A stretch of 64,000 bases of DNA from positions 186,001 to 250,000 of the forward strand of contig NZ_JBNPWZ010000002.1 of the NCBI RefSeq assembly GCF_050433565.1, in the 5' to 3' direction. This DNA is from Ornithinibacillus bavariensis (lineage in GTDB: Bacteria; Bacillota; Bacilli; Bacillales; Amphibacillaceae). Positions within the stretch are counted from its first letter, which is position 1. The number at the start of each line of letters is the position of its first letter. The notes under the pieces are model-generated. The model saw only the letters and a list, made by a program, of their open reading frames with translations, searched no databases and was not told where the DNA came from. Of this stretch, positions 36,064-45,170 are shown one piece after another. Made by a program: the position numbers and the translations under genes.

Positions 36064-37167
36064 CTATCCCCAAACTTCCTTGGCAATTTCAGCAATAAAC
36101 TTTAATTTATTCCATTGCTGTTCCTCGGTTAATTTATTTCCATGATGTGTGGAAGAGAATCCACATTGCGGACTAAGTGATAATTGCTCTAGCGGAACAT
36201 ATTGGGCTGCTTCTAGGATGCGTTTTTTAATCGTCTCTTTATCCTCTAATTCTCCAAACTTTGAAGTAACAAGTCCTAATACTACTTGAGCACCGCCAGC
36301 TGGGATATGCTCTAATGGCTTAAAATCACCCGAGCGATGGTCATCATATTCTAAGAAAAATCCACTTACCCTTTCTTTAGCAAACAAAGTAGGGGCAATA
36401 TGTGCATAGCTTCCTTCGAACGCCCACCTGGATTCATAATTTCCCCGACATAAATGGGTGGTCACGTAAAGATCGTCAGGCTTACCCTCTAATACGCCAT
36501 TGACGACTCGGAGCGCTAAATCAATTAATTCTTCACGTGTGAGACCGGGCTCATAAGCTACTAAACTTTCAGCATTTAAGCCTGCAATATAAACATCATC
36601 TAACTGTAGGTAACGTACACCAATATCATAGAAAGCTTTTAGTGCATCACGATAAGCTAGGATAATGTCATTAGCATATTCTTCGACTGTAGGATAGATT
36701 GCTGTATTTCTTATTCCTCGGTGAAATAGTTGGTTCGGGCTAGGTATTGTTTGTTTTGCCACTGCTCGCCCTGCAACAATTTCATTAAAAACCTTGAAAT
36801 CCTCTAAAAATGGGTGTTCATGGTTAAAGGATATTTTTCCAATATTACGGACATCGTAGGGTTCGGTTTCTATTCCTTGGAAGGGTATTCCGCGTTCAGG
36901 AACATACCCCTCCAGGCCATTTAAATTTTCAAGAAAATCAATATGCCACCAAGAACGGCGAAATTCACCATCTGTTACAAGCTCGAGTCCTACCTCGATT
37001 TGTTTTGCTACAATTCGTTTAAGCTCCTGAGTCTCTATTTCTCGCAGTTCATCTTTGGTAATAATCCCATTTTTAAACTCTTCTCTTGCCTTTAATAGAT
37101 TTGCAGGACGGAGTAAACTACCAACATGATCAGCCCGAAATGGTACTTTAACTAATCTATCACTCAT
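36064..37167 (-). CDS. MetE C-terminal-like methyltransferase (YxjG/YxjH family)
   Basis: This 367-residue protein matches the catalytic C-terminal barrel of cobalamin-independent methionine synthase: FRADHVGSLLRP at the N-terminus, QLDDV in the middle, and the zinc ligands expected in THLCRGN and SPQCGFSS. The B. subtilis homologues YxjG and YxjH are S-box controlled; this gene is second in an S-box operon, so it probably acts in methionine synthesis or methyl transfer to homocysteine. It lies 22 bases after the cyclase-family gene. It lacks the N-terminal folate-binding half of full MetE. Confidence 0.9.
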   Translation of the reverse strand: MSDRLVKVPFRADHVGSLLRPANLLKAREEFKNGIITKDELREIETQELKRIVAKQIEVGLELVTDGEFRRSWWHIDFLENLNGLEGYVPERGIPFQGIETEPYDVRNIGKISFNHEHPFLEDFKVFNEIVAGRAVAKQTIPSPNQLFHRGIRNTAIYPTVEEYANDIILAYRDALKAFYDIGVRYLQLDDVYIAGLNAESLVAYEPGLTREELIDLALRVVNGVLEGKPDDLYVTTHLCRGNYESRWAFEGSYAHIAPTLFAKERVSGFFLEYDDHRSGDFKPLEHIPAGGAQVVLGLVTSKFGELEDKETIKKRILEAAQYVPLEQLSLSPQCGFSSTHHGNKLTEEQQWNKLKFIAEIAKEVWG

Positions 37168-37189
37168 TCTTTTTCCTTCTCTCTATATG

Positions 37190-37939
37190 TTATGGTAATA
37201 AAGCAAATGATCGTACAGGAAATCCTGATGCTTCTTTAGCCTTTGGTACAATATTAAAAATAACTGCACCTTTTGCAGGTAATTTGTCCAAGTTAGTTAG
37301 TAGCTCCACTTGATATGTATCCTGTTCTAGAACATAATACTCTCCTAAAAGTGCACCATTCTTTCTGTAATCTATTGCAGAGTCAGTATCAAATGTTTCA
37401 TGTCCAACAGCTTTAATATTCCTTTCCTCGAATAGAAACTTTAGTGCATCTAGTCCCCATCCTGGTGCATGAGCAACACCACTTTCGTCTTTGTTATTGA
37501 ACAAATCATGGTTTGGCCACCGCTTGCTCCAGTCGGTTCTTAAGGCAACAAAGCTACCTGCTTCAATTTGCCCGTATGTTGATTCGAATTCAAGAACATC
37601 AGCTACGGAAAGTGTGTAATCATTATCCATAGAAGCTTCTTTTGACCTATCAATGACAACGAGTGGTAAAACAAGCTCCTTCAATTCCAGGTCTTCAAGA
37701 TAGCGTTTATTTCGGACAAAATGTATAGGTGCATCTAGATGTGTACCATATTGACCTGGAAACGTAAATTGTTGGGCAAAGAATCCTTCATCATGTGTGA
37801 ATAAAGTTTTAAACTCTGCTGATTCAAAAGCTGAGAAGTGTGGGGATTCAGGACCAAACGTATGAGTCAAATCTACCCATTCTTTTTCTTTCAGTACTTC
37901 AATTACTTTTAATAATTCATTTGTAGCTTGAAAGCTCAT
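37190..37939 (-). CDS. Cyclase-family (kynurenine-formamidase-like) metal hydrolase
   Basis: The signature YGTHLDAPIHF (an HxGTHxDxPxH-type metal site), VDLTHTFGPESPHF and a later GHETFDTDSAI place it in the cyclase/formamidase superfamily (about 250 residues). The reaction in this branch is unknown; formamide or lactone hydrolysis is possible. ATG 37939 is used because GAGGTGG lies just before it, rather than the GTG at 37948 that falls inside that site. It is the first gene after an S-box riboswitch, which ties it to sulfur or methyl metabolism. Confidence 0.85.
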   Translation of the reverse strand: MSFQATNELLKVIEVLKEKEWVDLTHTFGPESPHFSAFESAEFKTLFTHDEGFFAQQFTFPGQYGTHLDAPIHFVRNKRYLEDLELKELVLPLVVIDRSKEASMDNDYTLSVADVLEFESTYGQIEAGSFVALRTDWSKRWPNHDLFNNKDESGVAHAPGWGLDALKFLFEERNIKAVGHETFDTDSAIDYRKNGALLGEYYVLEQDTYQVELLTNLDKLPAKGAVIFNIVPKAKEASGFPVRSFALLP

Positions 37940-37970
37940 CTTAACCACCTCATCCTATATTTTTTAAAAC

Positions 37971-38000
37971 AAAAAACCTCTTCTTAAAAATAAGAAGAGG
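37971..38000 (-). terminator. S-box expression-platform terminator
   Basis: CCTCTTCTTA (38000-37991 on the minus strand) and TAAGAAGAGG (37986-37977) form a 10-bp stem followed by TTTTTT. Its 5' arm is complementary to the 3' side of the aptamer P1 helix (AAGAAGAG), giving mutually exclusive on and off folds. Confidence 0.93.
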
Positions 38001-38021
38001 TGAATAAACTTCATGAATCTA

Positions 38022-38129
38022 TCTCTTCTTATCTTCAAGCGTTACACTTCTGGAATTGGCACAGTACTCGTATGAGTCCGCTGCCGAGGCTTCAAAGGGC
38101 CAGTCCCTCCACCTCTCTGGATAAGAAAT
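38022..38129 (-). ncRNA. SAM-I (S-box) riboswitch aptamer
   Basis: Read on the minus strand: P1 TTCTTATC, AGAGGTGGAGGGACTGGCCC, then TTTGAAGCCTCGGCA, a P3 arm, TGCCAATTCC and AGAAGTGTAA, closing with GATAAGAA. These are the conserved S-box elements (AGAGAGGTGGAGGGACTGGCCCNNTGAA type). SAM binding should stabilise P1 and free the downstream terminator, lowering the cyclase and YxjG/H-like genes when SAM is high. Confidence 0.95.
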
Positions 38130-38154
38130 ATTTCGATATAAAATTGTTAAAATC

Positions 38155-38183
38155 AATTTACACATGTTTTATTATATTGTCAA
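38155..38183 (-). promoter_or_regulatory. Sigma-A promoter of the S-box operon
   Basis: On the minus strand TTGACA (38183-38178) is followed after 17 bases by TAAATT (38160-38155). Confidence 0.7.
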
Positions 38184-38280
38184 TACCCTATAGTTCGCAA
38201 ATTATAAAAATGTTGATGAATCAGAATCAATATACTGTTATGATGGATGTAGAAAATTTTTACATAAGGTTGGTGAAACA

Positions 38281-41200
38281 ATGACACAACTGAGCCCAGA
38301 GGAGAAAAGGGAGATTGTACGTGAAGAATTAAATAAACTAGTAAAAGCTAGATATTTATCATTAAATATTGCTGCAAAGGTAGTTAATTCACATACAAAA
38401 TATTATAGTAATCTGCCAAAAGGAAATCAGATTGAACAGGACACGAAAATACCAAAGCAGGAAGCACCTAAGCCACAGATGAATAGTATTAGGCAGACCA
38501 AGGAAGCACCTAAGCCACAGATGAATAGTATTACGCAGACTAAGGAAGAACTTCAGAAAGAAGTAAAACAAACTGTTCCTTCTCAACCAGTAATAAAGTC
38601 TAAAAAAGAATTAACTGCGAAACAGGTTAGAGAGCGTAACATTACATGGGGGCTAAATCTTGGTGTAATTTTACTACTATTAGGCGGATTGGTATTAGCA
38701 ACTAGTACTTGGGAAATGCTAGGGAATTGGACAAAGACAGGGTTAATTGCAGCAGTATCTGTTTTATTTTACACCTTAGCATGGTTAACGAGTAGGGTAT
38801 TGCATATTAAAAAAACAGGCTTTGCTTTTATCGTATTAGGTAGTTTGTTTTTACCAATAATCGTAGTTTCGGCAGGTTACTTCGAGCTATTTGGTAGCTA
38901 TTTGTCTTTTTCTGGAGAGGGTAAATACCTATTCGGAGCGATCGGAACATTAGTGATCTTACCGATTTATGCTTTCTTGGCAATAAAACTAGCATCTCGA
39001 TTGTTCGTTTGGTTTTCCTATGTCACACTGAGCGTATTAGTAGGACTAGTAATTGCTGCTCTACATTTACCAATTGATGGTTTTTATTTCAGTATTATGC
39101 TGTACAATGCACTACTAATTCTTGGTTATCGTACATTTAAGAATCATCATAAACTAACATTATTTTTAAAGGAGTTTATCCCTTTTATTCAAGCAAATCT
39201 TATCCTTTCTACTTTGCTGATGTTAGTATTCTATGATTCTGAAGTCATGTATAGTTTTAATTTGCTATTAACAGCCGTAATTTATTTTGCAATGATTTTT
39301 GTTAGTAATCATAGATCCTACCATTTCGTTTTTACTGCAATGCTAATTTATGGAGCATATCAGCTTGTAGAAAACTCTATCCTTGAAGGGGTAGGGGAGA
39401 TTGCATATGCATTACTTGGAGTAATCTTTTTAGCACTACCGAAGCTTATCAAGGATTCTGGATCTTTGCATAAGATATTTCGTATAACAAGTGCTGTCGT
39501 ATCAGCAATGGCATTTTTGTATATTAGTTTGGAAGGAATTTTACTAAGGGCTGGAGTAGGTTCCATCATATTAATGATAGCCTATATTATTATCGCTCTT
39601 AATTTTACTTATCTTGCGTCAACCGTTAAGAATAAGCTGTTTACGTATTTAAGTCCGATTTTTCTAGTAAGTGCCATATACGAATTAGCGTTATTAGGAA
39701 AGCTTTGGTTTAATTATGATTCTATTACATTTCCATTCTATCTATTTGTATTTCTTTTCTATCTGGTAGGTGGGTGTTTTGTTAATATAGCACTATGGAA
39801 GCCTATAAAAGAAAGTTCTCGTGACATTAGCGGACTGATGCTAATCATCACATTATTTATCGCACTACTGGATTCAACAAAATTTATACAGAGTCTGATG
39901 TTTTTCATTCTAGGATTGACTGCAATTGTCATGAACCATTATGAAAATCGAGTTGCAATGAAGAAAATTGCACCTTGGCTTCATCCGGTTTCAATAGCTC
40001 TGTTTATTATCACTATACATGCTCATTTTATGAAACCGACTAATGCGATGTTTATAGAAGAGCCTATTCAAGTGGTTGGCGTAATATTTGGTAGTTTATT
40101 CGTACTTACTGCAAGCTACATATGGAAGAAGAGCTCGTGGATAAACTTTTCATCTAGTAGTTTTTATACAGCACAAATTTTTTATGGTTTAGGCATTATA
40201 TTCAGCTTAAGTTTTGGGTTAGAATCAATCACTAGGGCTTTCATTTATTTAGGTGGAATTGGAATGGCCTATCTTCTTTATCGGAAAACAAATTGGGCTG
40301 CTATTCCCTATATCATGAGTAGCATTTCGGTAATATTTTACTTTAGTGTGTTAGTGGTACTTCATACAGAATTAACCCAAATACCAACACTATTCGAATG
40401 GTTTGAATTTGTAATTGGAGCTATTGCACTACTAGGTTTAGGGCTAACGATAAGAAACCAAGAGCAGCGCCTAATGAAAGCTTATTATTGGGTTGGACAG
40501 ATTTATCTTCCAATATCATTATTTATAAGTTTATTCTTACTTGGTACGGATTCATTGTGGGCTTTTCTTCTCACCACTGTGATATATGGCATAACAGTAA
40601 AAATGGTAAGAACTGAGTGGCAAATTAAAACGTATCTGTATGCAGGTTTTACAACAGCTTGGATTTCATTGGTTCTTCTATTTTCCAAATTAGAATGGTG
40701 GGAAGGGATACCTTACACGTACTTAATTATAAGTGTACTTCTTCTAGTTAGTTGGTTTATTTGCAATGAGGTGTGGAAAAAGCGTATCGTATACTACTTT
40801 CTTCCTTTCTCAAGTGTGGGTATAGCAAGCTTCTATATTTCCTATCCGTATGAAATAGATTTGTTTATGATTACATTGCTTTACGGTTCATTAGTATTAC
40901 TGGTATTACATCGAATGAAATGGGATGTAATTTCTATTATTCCATTATTATTTATGTATGCAGCAGTAATGAAATTTGCAGAGAATGATTATTTGGTTGA
41001 CTATGAGTTAGTTGTACATGCAGGTTTTGGTATTATTCTTGTTGTTGTTGGTAGGATATTATATAGCCATCTATACGAGCATAAAAAGAATAATACTAGA
41101 CTTGATTGGTACACTCTGATGGCATTCATTACTTTTCTAAATAGCTACCAGTATAGCTTTGGGAATGAAATGTTAGTGTACAAGATATTACCAGGAATTT

Positions 41201-41793
41201 TAATTGTTATATTATTATTTATGAATCGCAATAGGATAACCGATATTCCATCAAAATGGATGGTATTTGCTGCTTCCGTCTTTTTGCTACAACCATATTA
41301 TGTACTCCTAGGCCATGTTGAGTTACCAGATTTATTCGTAAGGGAATTTTATGTATTACCATGGATTATAGTTGTTATTGTACTCAGATGTTATGTAATG
41401 AAAGATAAAAAAACAATTACCAATTATATTCAATGGGCTGTTTTAGTTATTGTGGCGATCTTACTTGTTCAAGATGGCCTACAAAGTAATACGATCTACG
41501 ATGCTTTAATCATCGGAGTATTGTCGTTAGTATCACTAATTGCAGGGATGATTTACCAAACTAAGTCATTCTTCTTTATTGGAGCAGGTGTACTGTTATT
41601 CAATGTCTTTATGCAAACACGACCTTATTGGGGAAAGCTACCATGGTGGGGTTACCTACTAATTGCTGGATCCATTTTGATAGCCATAGCTAGTTATAAT
41701 GAATGGCAGAAGCAGAAGAGCTCGGAAGGGAAAGAAACATTGGTTTCAAGATTTAGAAAAAATGTGATTGAACGGATTAAGAAATGGGATTGA
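38281..41793 (+). CDS. Giant polytopic membrane protein (1170 residues), unknown function
   Basis: A charged N-terminal region (residues 1-115) is followed by some 30 hydrophobic helices to the C-terminus, with almost no large soluble domain. The N-terminal part contains a duplicated 14-residue segment around KEAPKPQMNSI, matched by a 42-bp DNA duplication near 38461-38544. The layout resembles large DUF2157-type Bacillus membrane proteins, but I cannot name the family. The ATG at 38281 follows AAGGTTGGTG. It is monocistronic and divergent from the S-box operon. Confidence 0.8.
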   Translation: MTQLSPEEKREIVREELNKLVKARYLSLNIAAKVVNSHTKYYSNLPKGNQIEQDTKIPKQEAPKPQMNSIRQTKEAPKPQMNSITQTKEELQKEVKQTVPSQPVIKSKKELTAKQVRERNITWGLNLGVILLLLGGLVLATSTWEMLGNWTKTGLIAAVSVLFYTLAWLTSRVLHIKKTGFAFIVLGSLFLPIIVVSAGYFELFGSYLSFSGEGKYLFGAIGTLVILPIYAFLAIKLASRLFVWFSYVTLSVLVGLVIAALHLPIDGFYFSIMLYNALLILGYRTFKNHHKLTLFLKEFIPFIQANLILSTLLMLVFYDSEVMYSFNLLLTAVIYFAMIFVSNHRSYHFVFTAMLIYGAYQLVENSILEGVGEIAYALLGVIFLALPKLIKDSGSLHKIFRITSAVVSAMAFLYISLEGILLRAGVGSIILMIAYIIIALNFTYLASTVKNKLFTYLSPIFLVSAIYELALLGKLWFNYDSITFPFYLFVFLFYLVGGCFVNIALWKPIKESSRDISGLMLIITLFIALLDSTKFIQSLMFFILGLTAIVMNHYENRVAMKKIAPWLHPVSIALFIITIHAHFMKPTNAMFIEEPIQVVGVIFGSLFVLTASYIWKKSSWINFSSSSFYTAQIFYGLGIIFSLSFGLESITRAFIYLGGIGMAYLLYRKTNWAAIPYIMSSISVIFYFSVLVVLHTELTQIPTLFEWFEFVIGAIALLGLGLTIRNQEQRLMKAYYWVGQIYLPISLFISLFLLGTDSLWAFLLTTVIYGITVKMVRTEWQIKTYLYAGFTTAWISLVLLFSKLEWWEGIPYTYLIISVLLLVSWFICNEVWKKRIVYYFLPFSSVGIASFYISYPYEIDLFMITLLYGSLVLLVLHRMKWDVISIIPLLFMYAAVMKFAENDYLVDYELVVHAGFGIILVVVGRILYSHLYEHKKNNTRLDWYTLMAFITFLNSYQYSFGNEMLVYKILPGILIVILLFMNRNRITDIPSKWMVFAASVFLLQPYYVLLGHVELPDLFVREFYVLPWIIVVIVLRCYVMKDKKTITNYIQWAVLVIVAILLVQDGLQSNTIYDALIIGVLSLVSLIAGMIYQTKSFFFIGAGVLLFNVFMQTRPYWGKLPWWGYLLIAGSILIAIASYNEWQKQKSSEGKETLVSRFRKNVIERIKKWD
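38461..38544 (+). repeat. 42-bp tandem duplication inside the giant membrane-protein gene
   Basis: Two consecutive 42-bp copies differ at only a few positions and keep the reading frame, duplicating 14 residues in the hydrophilic N-terminal region. Confidence 0.85.
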
Positions 41794-41943
41794 TAAGGGA
41801 GGTACTGGAATGTTTCCAGCACCTTCTTTATTTGTTCTTATATTGACTATATCTAAAACTTTTCTTTATTATTTGACTTGTAAGTGCTTTCATAGGATAG
41901 AATGAGAAAAGGTACAAAATAGGTATTGAGGGAGCAATTTAAT

Positions 41944-42720
41944 ATGAACGAGCAAAGTGTTATCTTTTTTGATATTGATGGAACATTATTAGATCATAAT
42001 AAAGAGTTGCCAGTTTCTACGAAAGAGGCTATTCACGAACTTAAAAGGCGTGGACATTTCGTGGCAATAGCTACTGGGCGTGGTCCATTTATGTTTAAAA
42101 AAATAGGTGATGAGTTAGGTATTGATACCTTTGTCAGTTATAACGGACAATATGTAGTAGTAAAGGGTGAGGTTGTTTATAAAAATCCTATGGAATTAGC
42201 TTCTCTAGAAAAGCTGATTCAAGCATCGGTAAAGAACGACCATCCAATTGTATTTATGGATCCTAATAAGATGAAGGCAAATGTTCCAGAGCATCCATAT
42301 ATTACAGCAGGTTTCTCCTCTTTGAAGGTAGGTACTCCAACTGTAGATCCATTGTACTATCAAGAAAATGATATTTTTCAATCCCTTCTTTTCTGTGAGG
42401 AAGGGAAGGAAAAACAATATGAAGAAGAATTTCCTGCATTTGATTTTGTCCGTTGGCATGAAGTATCTGTCGATGTTCTACCCAAAGGGGGATCGAAGGC
42501 AAAGGGAATTGAAAAGGTGATGGAGAAATTACACATACCAAATGATAGAATTTATGCCTTTGGTGATGGATTAAATGATTTGGAGATGCTGTCAACTATA
42601 GAGAATAGTGTTGCCATGGGGAACGGTGTCGATGAAGTGAAAGAGGTTGCGAAATATATAACAAAGCCCGTTGATGAGGACGGTATTTTACACGGGTTAA
42701 AAATGGTAGGGCTACTATAA
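41944..42720 (+). CDS. Cof-type HAD-IIB family phosphatase
   Basis: This 258-residue HAD hydrolase has motif I FFDIDGTLLDHNKE with the nucleophile Asp, motif II in AIATGRGP, a C2-type cap, and motif IV FGDGLNDLEML. It would dephosphorylate sugar phosphates or cofactors such as FMN or PLP; the closest type is B. subtilis YkrA. ATG 41944 is used, with GAGGGAG upstream; an upstream TTG at 41926 lies inside that site. A terminator follows. Confidence 0.88.
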   Translation: MNEQSVIFFDIDGTLLDHNKELPVSTKEAIHELKRRGHFVAIATGRGPFMFKKIGDELGIDTFVSYNGQYVVVKGEVVYKNPMELASLEKLIQASVKNDHPIVFMDPNKMKANVPEHPYITAGFSSLKVGTPTVDPLYYQENDIFQSLLFCEEGKEKQYEEEFPAFDFVRWHEVSVDVLPKGGSKAKGIEKVMEKLHIPNDRIYAFGDGLNDLEMLSTIENSVAMGNGVDEVKEVAKYITKPVDEDGILHGLKMVGLL

Positions 42721-42721
42721 T

Positions 42722-42758
42722 AAAAAGTGTCACTGTTCAGTTAACAGTGGCGCTTTTT
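42722..42758 (+). terminator. Terminator after the HAD gene
   Basis: AAAAGTGTCACTGTT and AACAGTGGCGCTTTT pair around CAGTT, followed by T residues. Confidence 0.88.
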
Positions 42759-42823
42759 TGCTTACAATCAGGGAATTGACATGTTATGATGTGATTAAAG
42801 TACTCATAAGGGAATGGAAAAAG

Positions 42824-43435
42824 ATGAATTTTGTAGCCATTGATTTTGAAACAGCCAATGAAAAGCGTAATAGTCCCTGTGCGGTAGGAATTGTAGTAGC
42901 AAATGATAAGGAAGTCATTGATGAATATTATAGCCTAATTAATCCTGAAACCTATTTTAATCCATTTAATATTCGTGTACATGGTATACGTGAAGAGGAT
43001 GTTCTAGATGCCATGACATTCTCTGAAATTTGGCCAATAATGGAGAATTACTTATCAGGTAATCTTGTAGTGGCACATAATGCTAGTTTTGATATGAGTG
43101 TTATTAGACAGACCTTAGATCGTGATAATATTACATATCCTGAAATGGAGTATTTATGTACGGCAACTATTTCCAGGCAAGTATGGCCAGATATGGAAAA
43201 CCATAAACTTAATACACTTGCAGCACGGCATGGGATTACCTTTCAACACCATAATGCATTAGAAGATGCACGTGTAGCAGCAATGGTGATGCAAAAGGCT
43301 ATAGAAGAATTAAGCGTAGATTCACTAGAAGGATTCTTGGAGCGGTGTAGCCTAGTAAAGGGGAAAATATTTGAACGAGGATACCAGCCACCAAAGGTGA
43401 AGCGTACAAAGAAACATACTACATTGTATATTTAA
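42824..43435 (+). CDS. DEDDh 3'-5' exonuclease (DNA polymerase III epsilon-like)
   Basis: This 203-residue protein has all DEDDh exonuclease motifs: Exo I IDFETANEK, Exo II LVVAHNASFDMSVI, and Exo III HNALEDARVAA with the His. It probably removes 3' nucleotides from DNA or RNA in repair or processing. It lacks a BRCT or helicase domain in the visible length. ATG 42824 is preferred to an earlier frame start at 42758 because AAGGGAATGG precedes it. It is monocistronic with a terminator on each side. Confidence 0.88.
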   Translation: MNFVAIDFETANEKRNSPCAVGIVVANDKEVIDEYYSLINPETYFNPFNIRVHGIREEDVLDAMTFSEIWPIMENYLSGNLVVAHNASFDMSVIRQTLDRDNITYPEMEYLCTATISRQVWPDMENHKLNTLAARHGITFQHHNALEDARVAAMVMQKAIEELSVDSLEGFLERCSLVKGKIFERGYQPPKVKRTKKHTTLYI

Positions 43436-43446
43436 ATAATACGTCT

Positions 43447-43479
43447 GAAGATGCAACAATTGAGTTGCATCTTCTTTTT
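43447..43479 (+). terminator. Terminator after the exonuclease gene
   Basis: GAAGATGCAAC (43447-43457) pairs with GTTGCATCTTC (43464-43474), then TTTTT. Confidence 0.9.
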
Positions 43480-43616
43480 GGATAAGTTAAGGAATCCATT
43501 TCTTGTAAAATTTGGATTTGCAAGGTCAATAACTTTTTAGGTAATAATTAGGAATCCTTACTTAAATAGTGTATCCTCATAATGTATATATTTTTGGAAA
43601 TATAGGAGGATTTTTC

Positions 43617-44609
43617 ATGAATAAGAAACGTTGGCTTGCACTGCTTATAGCAGTAGTTTTATTTGTTGTTTCGATCGGATTTCAAGTTGCCACAAGCATA
43701 GCAAGTGCAAATTTTGAACAAATATTTACTTTTCCTGAAAATAAATTTCCAGAAGAGCTCATTGAAAAAGGAACAAATGGGAAAATTGTTGTGCTGCATT
43801 TAGATGGAGTTATTCAGGATACCGCTCCAAGTACATTACTGAATACAACTTCTTATAATCATAAGCAGTTTTTAAAGATGCTGGATGTAGCGGCAAGGGA
43901 TTCTAGTGTGGATGGAATCATATTACGAATCAATACTCCTGGGGGTGGTGTTGTAGAAAGTGCAGAGGTCCACGACAAAATTGTAGATATTCAACAAGAG
44001 TATAAAAAACCTATCTATGTGTCCATGGGTAATACTGCTGCTTCAGGTGGATATTATATTTCTGCACCTGCTGATAAAATAGTAGCACATCCTGCAACAT
44101 TGACGGGGTCTATTGGAGTGATTATGGAGGGATATAATCTTTCAGAGCTGACCGATAAGCTGGGAATTGAAGTGAATACCATAAAAAGTGGCGAGCATAA
44201 AGATATTATGTCAACATTTCGTGAAATGACAGATGAGGAACGTCAAATTCTGCAAACCATGATTGATGACATGTACGGTGACTTTGTTCAAGTTATTGTT
44301 GAAGGTAGAGGATTGTCTGAAGAGAAGGTGCGAGAGCTGGGTGATGGCCGTGTTTATACAGGAAGCCAGGCAAAAGAAAATGGATTAGTGGATGAACTTG
44401 GCTCTTTGGATGACACGATTGATTTGATGAAAAACGATTTGAAGCTAAAGAATGCACAGGTTGTAAAATATAATAGTCCATTAGGCTTTGAGAAGTTTTT
44501 TGGCATGTCAATGCAGAGCTTTATCGGTAAAGATGAAGAGCTAATCAATATGCTGGATATAATTCGTGAATCAAATGCACCAAGAGCAATGTACTTATAT
44601 TCCAATTAA
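43617..44609 (+). CDS. sppA: Signal peptide peptidase SppA
   Basis: SppA is a membrane-anchored Ser/Lys protease that degrades leftover signal peptides. The 330-residue protein has an N-terminal helix (residues about 5-28) and an S49 domain, with the nucleophile Ser143 in AASGGYYISA and the general base Lys195 in SGEHKDIMS, matching the spacing of B. subtilis Ser147/Lys199. AGGAGGATTTTTC precedes the ATG at 43617. The neighbouring yteJ-like gene follows 12 bases later, as in B. subtilis. Confidence 0.95.
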   Translation: MNKKRWLALLIAVVLFVVSIGFQVATSIASANFEQIFTFPENKFPEELIEKGTNGKIVVLHLDGVIQDTAPSTLLNTTSYNHKQFLKMLDVAARDSSVDGIILRINTPGGGVVESAEVHDKIVDIQQEYKKPIYVSMGNTAASGGYYISAPADKIVAHPATLTGSIGVIMEGYNLSELTDKLGIEVNTIKSGEHKDIMSTFREMTDEERQILQTMIDDMYGDFVQVIVEGRGLSEEKVRELGDGRVYTGSQAKENGLVDELGSLDDTIDLMKNDLKLKNAQVVKYNSPLGFEKFFGMSMQSFIGKDEELINMLDIIRESNAPRAMYLYSN

Positions 44610-44621
44610 GGAGGACCATTT

Positions 44622-45089
44622 ATGAGTGAAATTAGTGTAGCATATGAAAATGATGTCCCTGATACTAATCAGCGCTATGCTGGTTTTTGGATGCGCTTTT
44701 GGGCTTACTTTATCGATGTATTGGTCATCTTTAGTCTAAATGGTATATTGCTATCTCCATTTAAGTTTATTAATGATGGTATTGCAATAAGTATTGGCTT
44801 TTGGACTGTGACTGGTATTGTAGGCTCTATCGTCTTTTACGCATACTTTTTATTGATGACTAAGTTCTTAGGACAAACAATAGGTAAAATGATATTAGGA
44901 ATCAGAGTAATTCGTGAAGATGAAAAACCTCTTCGGTGGAGTGACTTAATTTTTAGAGAAGTAGTTGGCAGGTTTATTTATCGTGTCTTTACTATTCTCA
45001 TGTTACTGTATGTCGTTGTTGGCTTTACAGAACAGAAACAAGGATTACATGATATGATTGGAAACACAAGGGTTGTATTTGATAGATAA
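44622..45089 (+). CDS. yteJ: RDD-family membrane protein, YteJ-like partner of SppA
   Basis: This 155-residue protein has an RDD-type core with RYAGFWMRFWAYFIDVLVIF near the N-terminus and the second half GQTIGKMILGIRVI, with three membrane helices. In B. subtilis the gene after sppA (yteJ) makes a membrane inhibitor of SppA that affects lantibiotic sensitivity; shared order and family support the same role here. AAGGAGG lies before the ATG. The pair ends at a strong terminator. Confidence 0.88.
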   Translation: MSEISVAYENDVPDTNQRYAGFWMRFWAYFIDVLVIFSLNGILLSPFKFINDGIAISIGFWTVTGIVGSIVFYAYFLLMTKFLGQTIGKMILGIRVIREDEKPLRWSDLIFREVVGRFIYRVFTILMLLYVVVGFTEQKQGLHDMIGNTRVVFDR

Positions 45090-45095
45090 TGAAGT

Positions 45096-45134
45096 AAGAC
45101 ACGGATTCATATGAAAAGAGTCCGTGTCTTTTTT
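45096..45134. terminator. Terminator after sppA-yteJ
   Basis: AAGACACGGA (45096-45105) pairs with TCCGTGTCTT (45121-45130), with extra pairing inside and T run after. The next gene is convergent. Confidence 0.9.
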
Positions 45135-45170
45135 CGTTCAGTTGAAAGGAATAAAGTTTAACTATACCTT

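Noticed and set aside
38000..38284. Plus-strand frame of 94 codons before the giant membrane protein
   Set aside because: It is antisense to the S-box riboswitch and its terminator and has no ribosome site.
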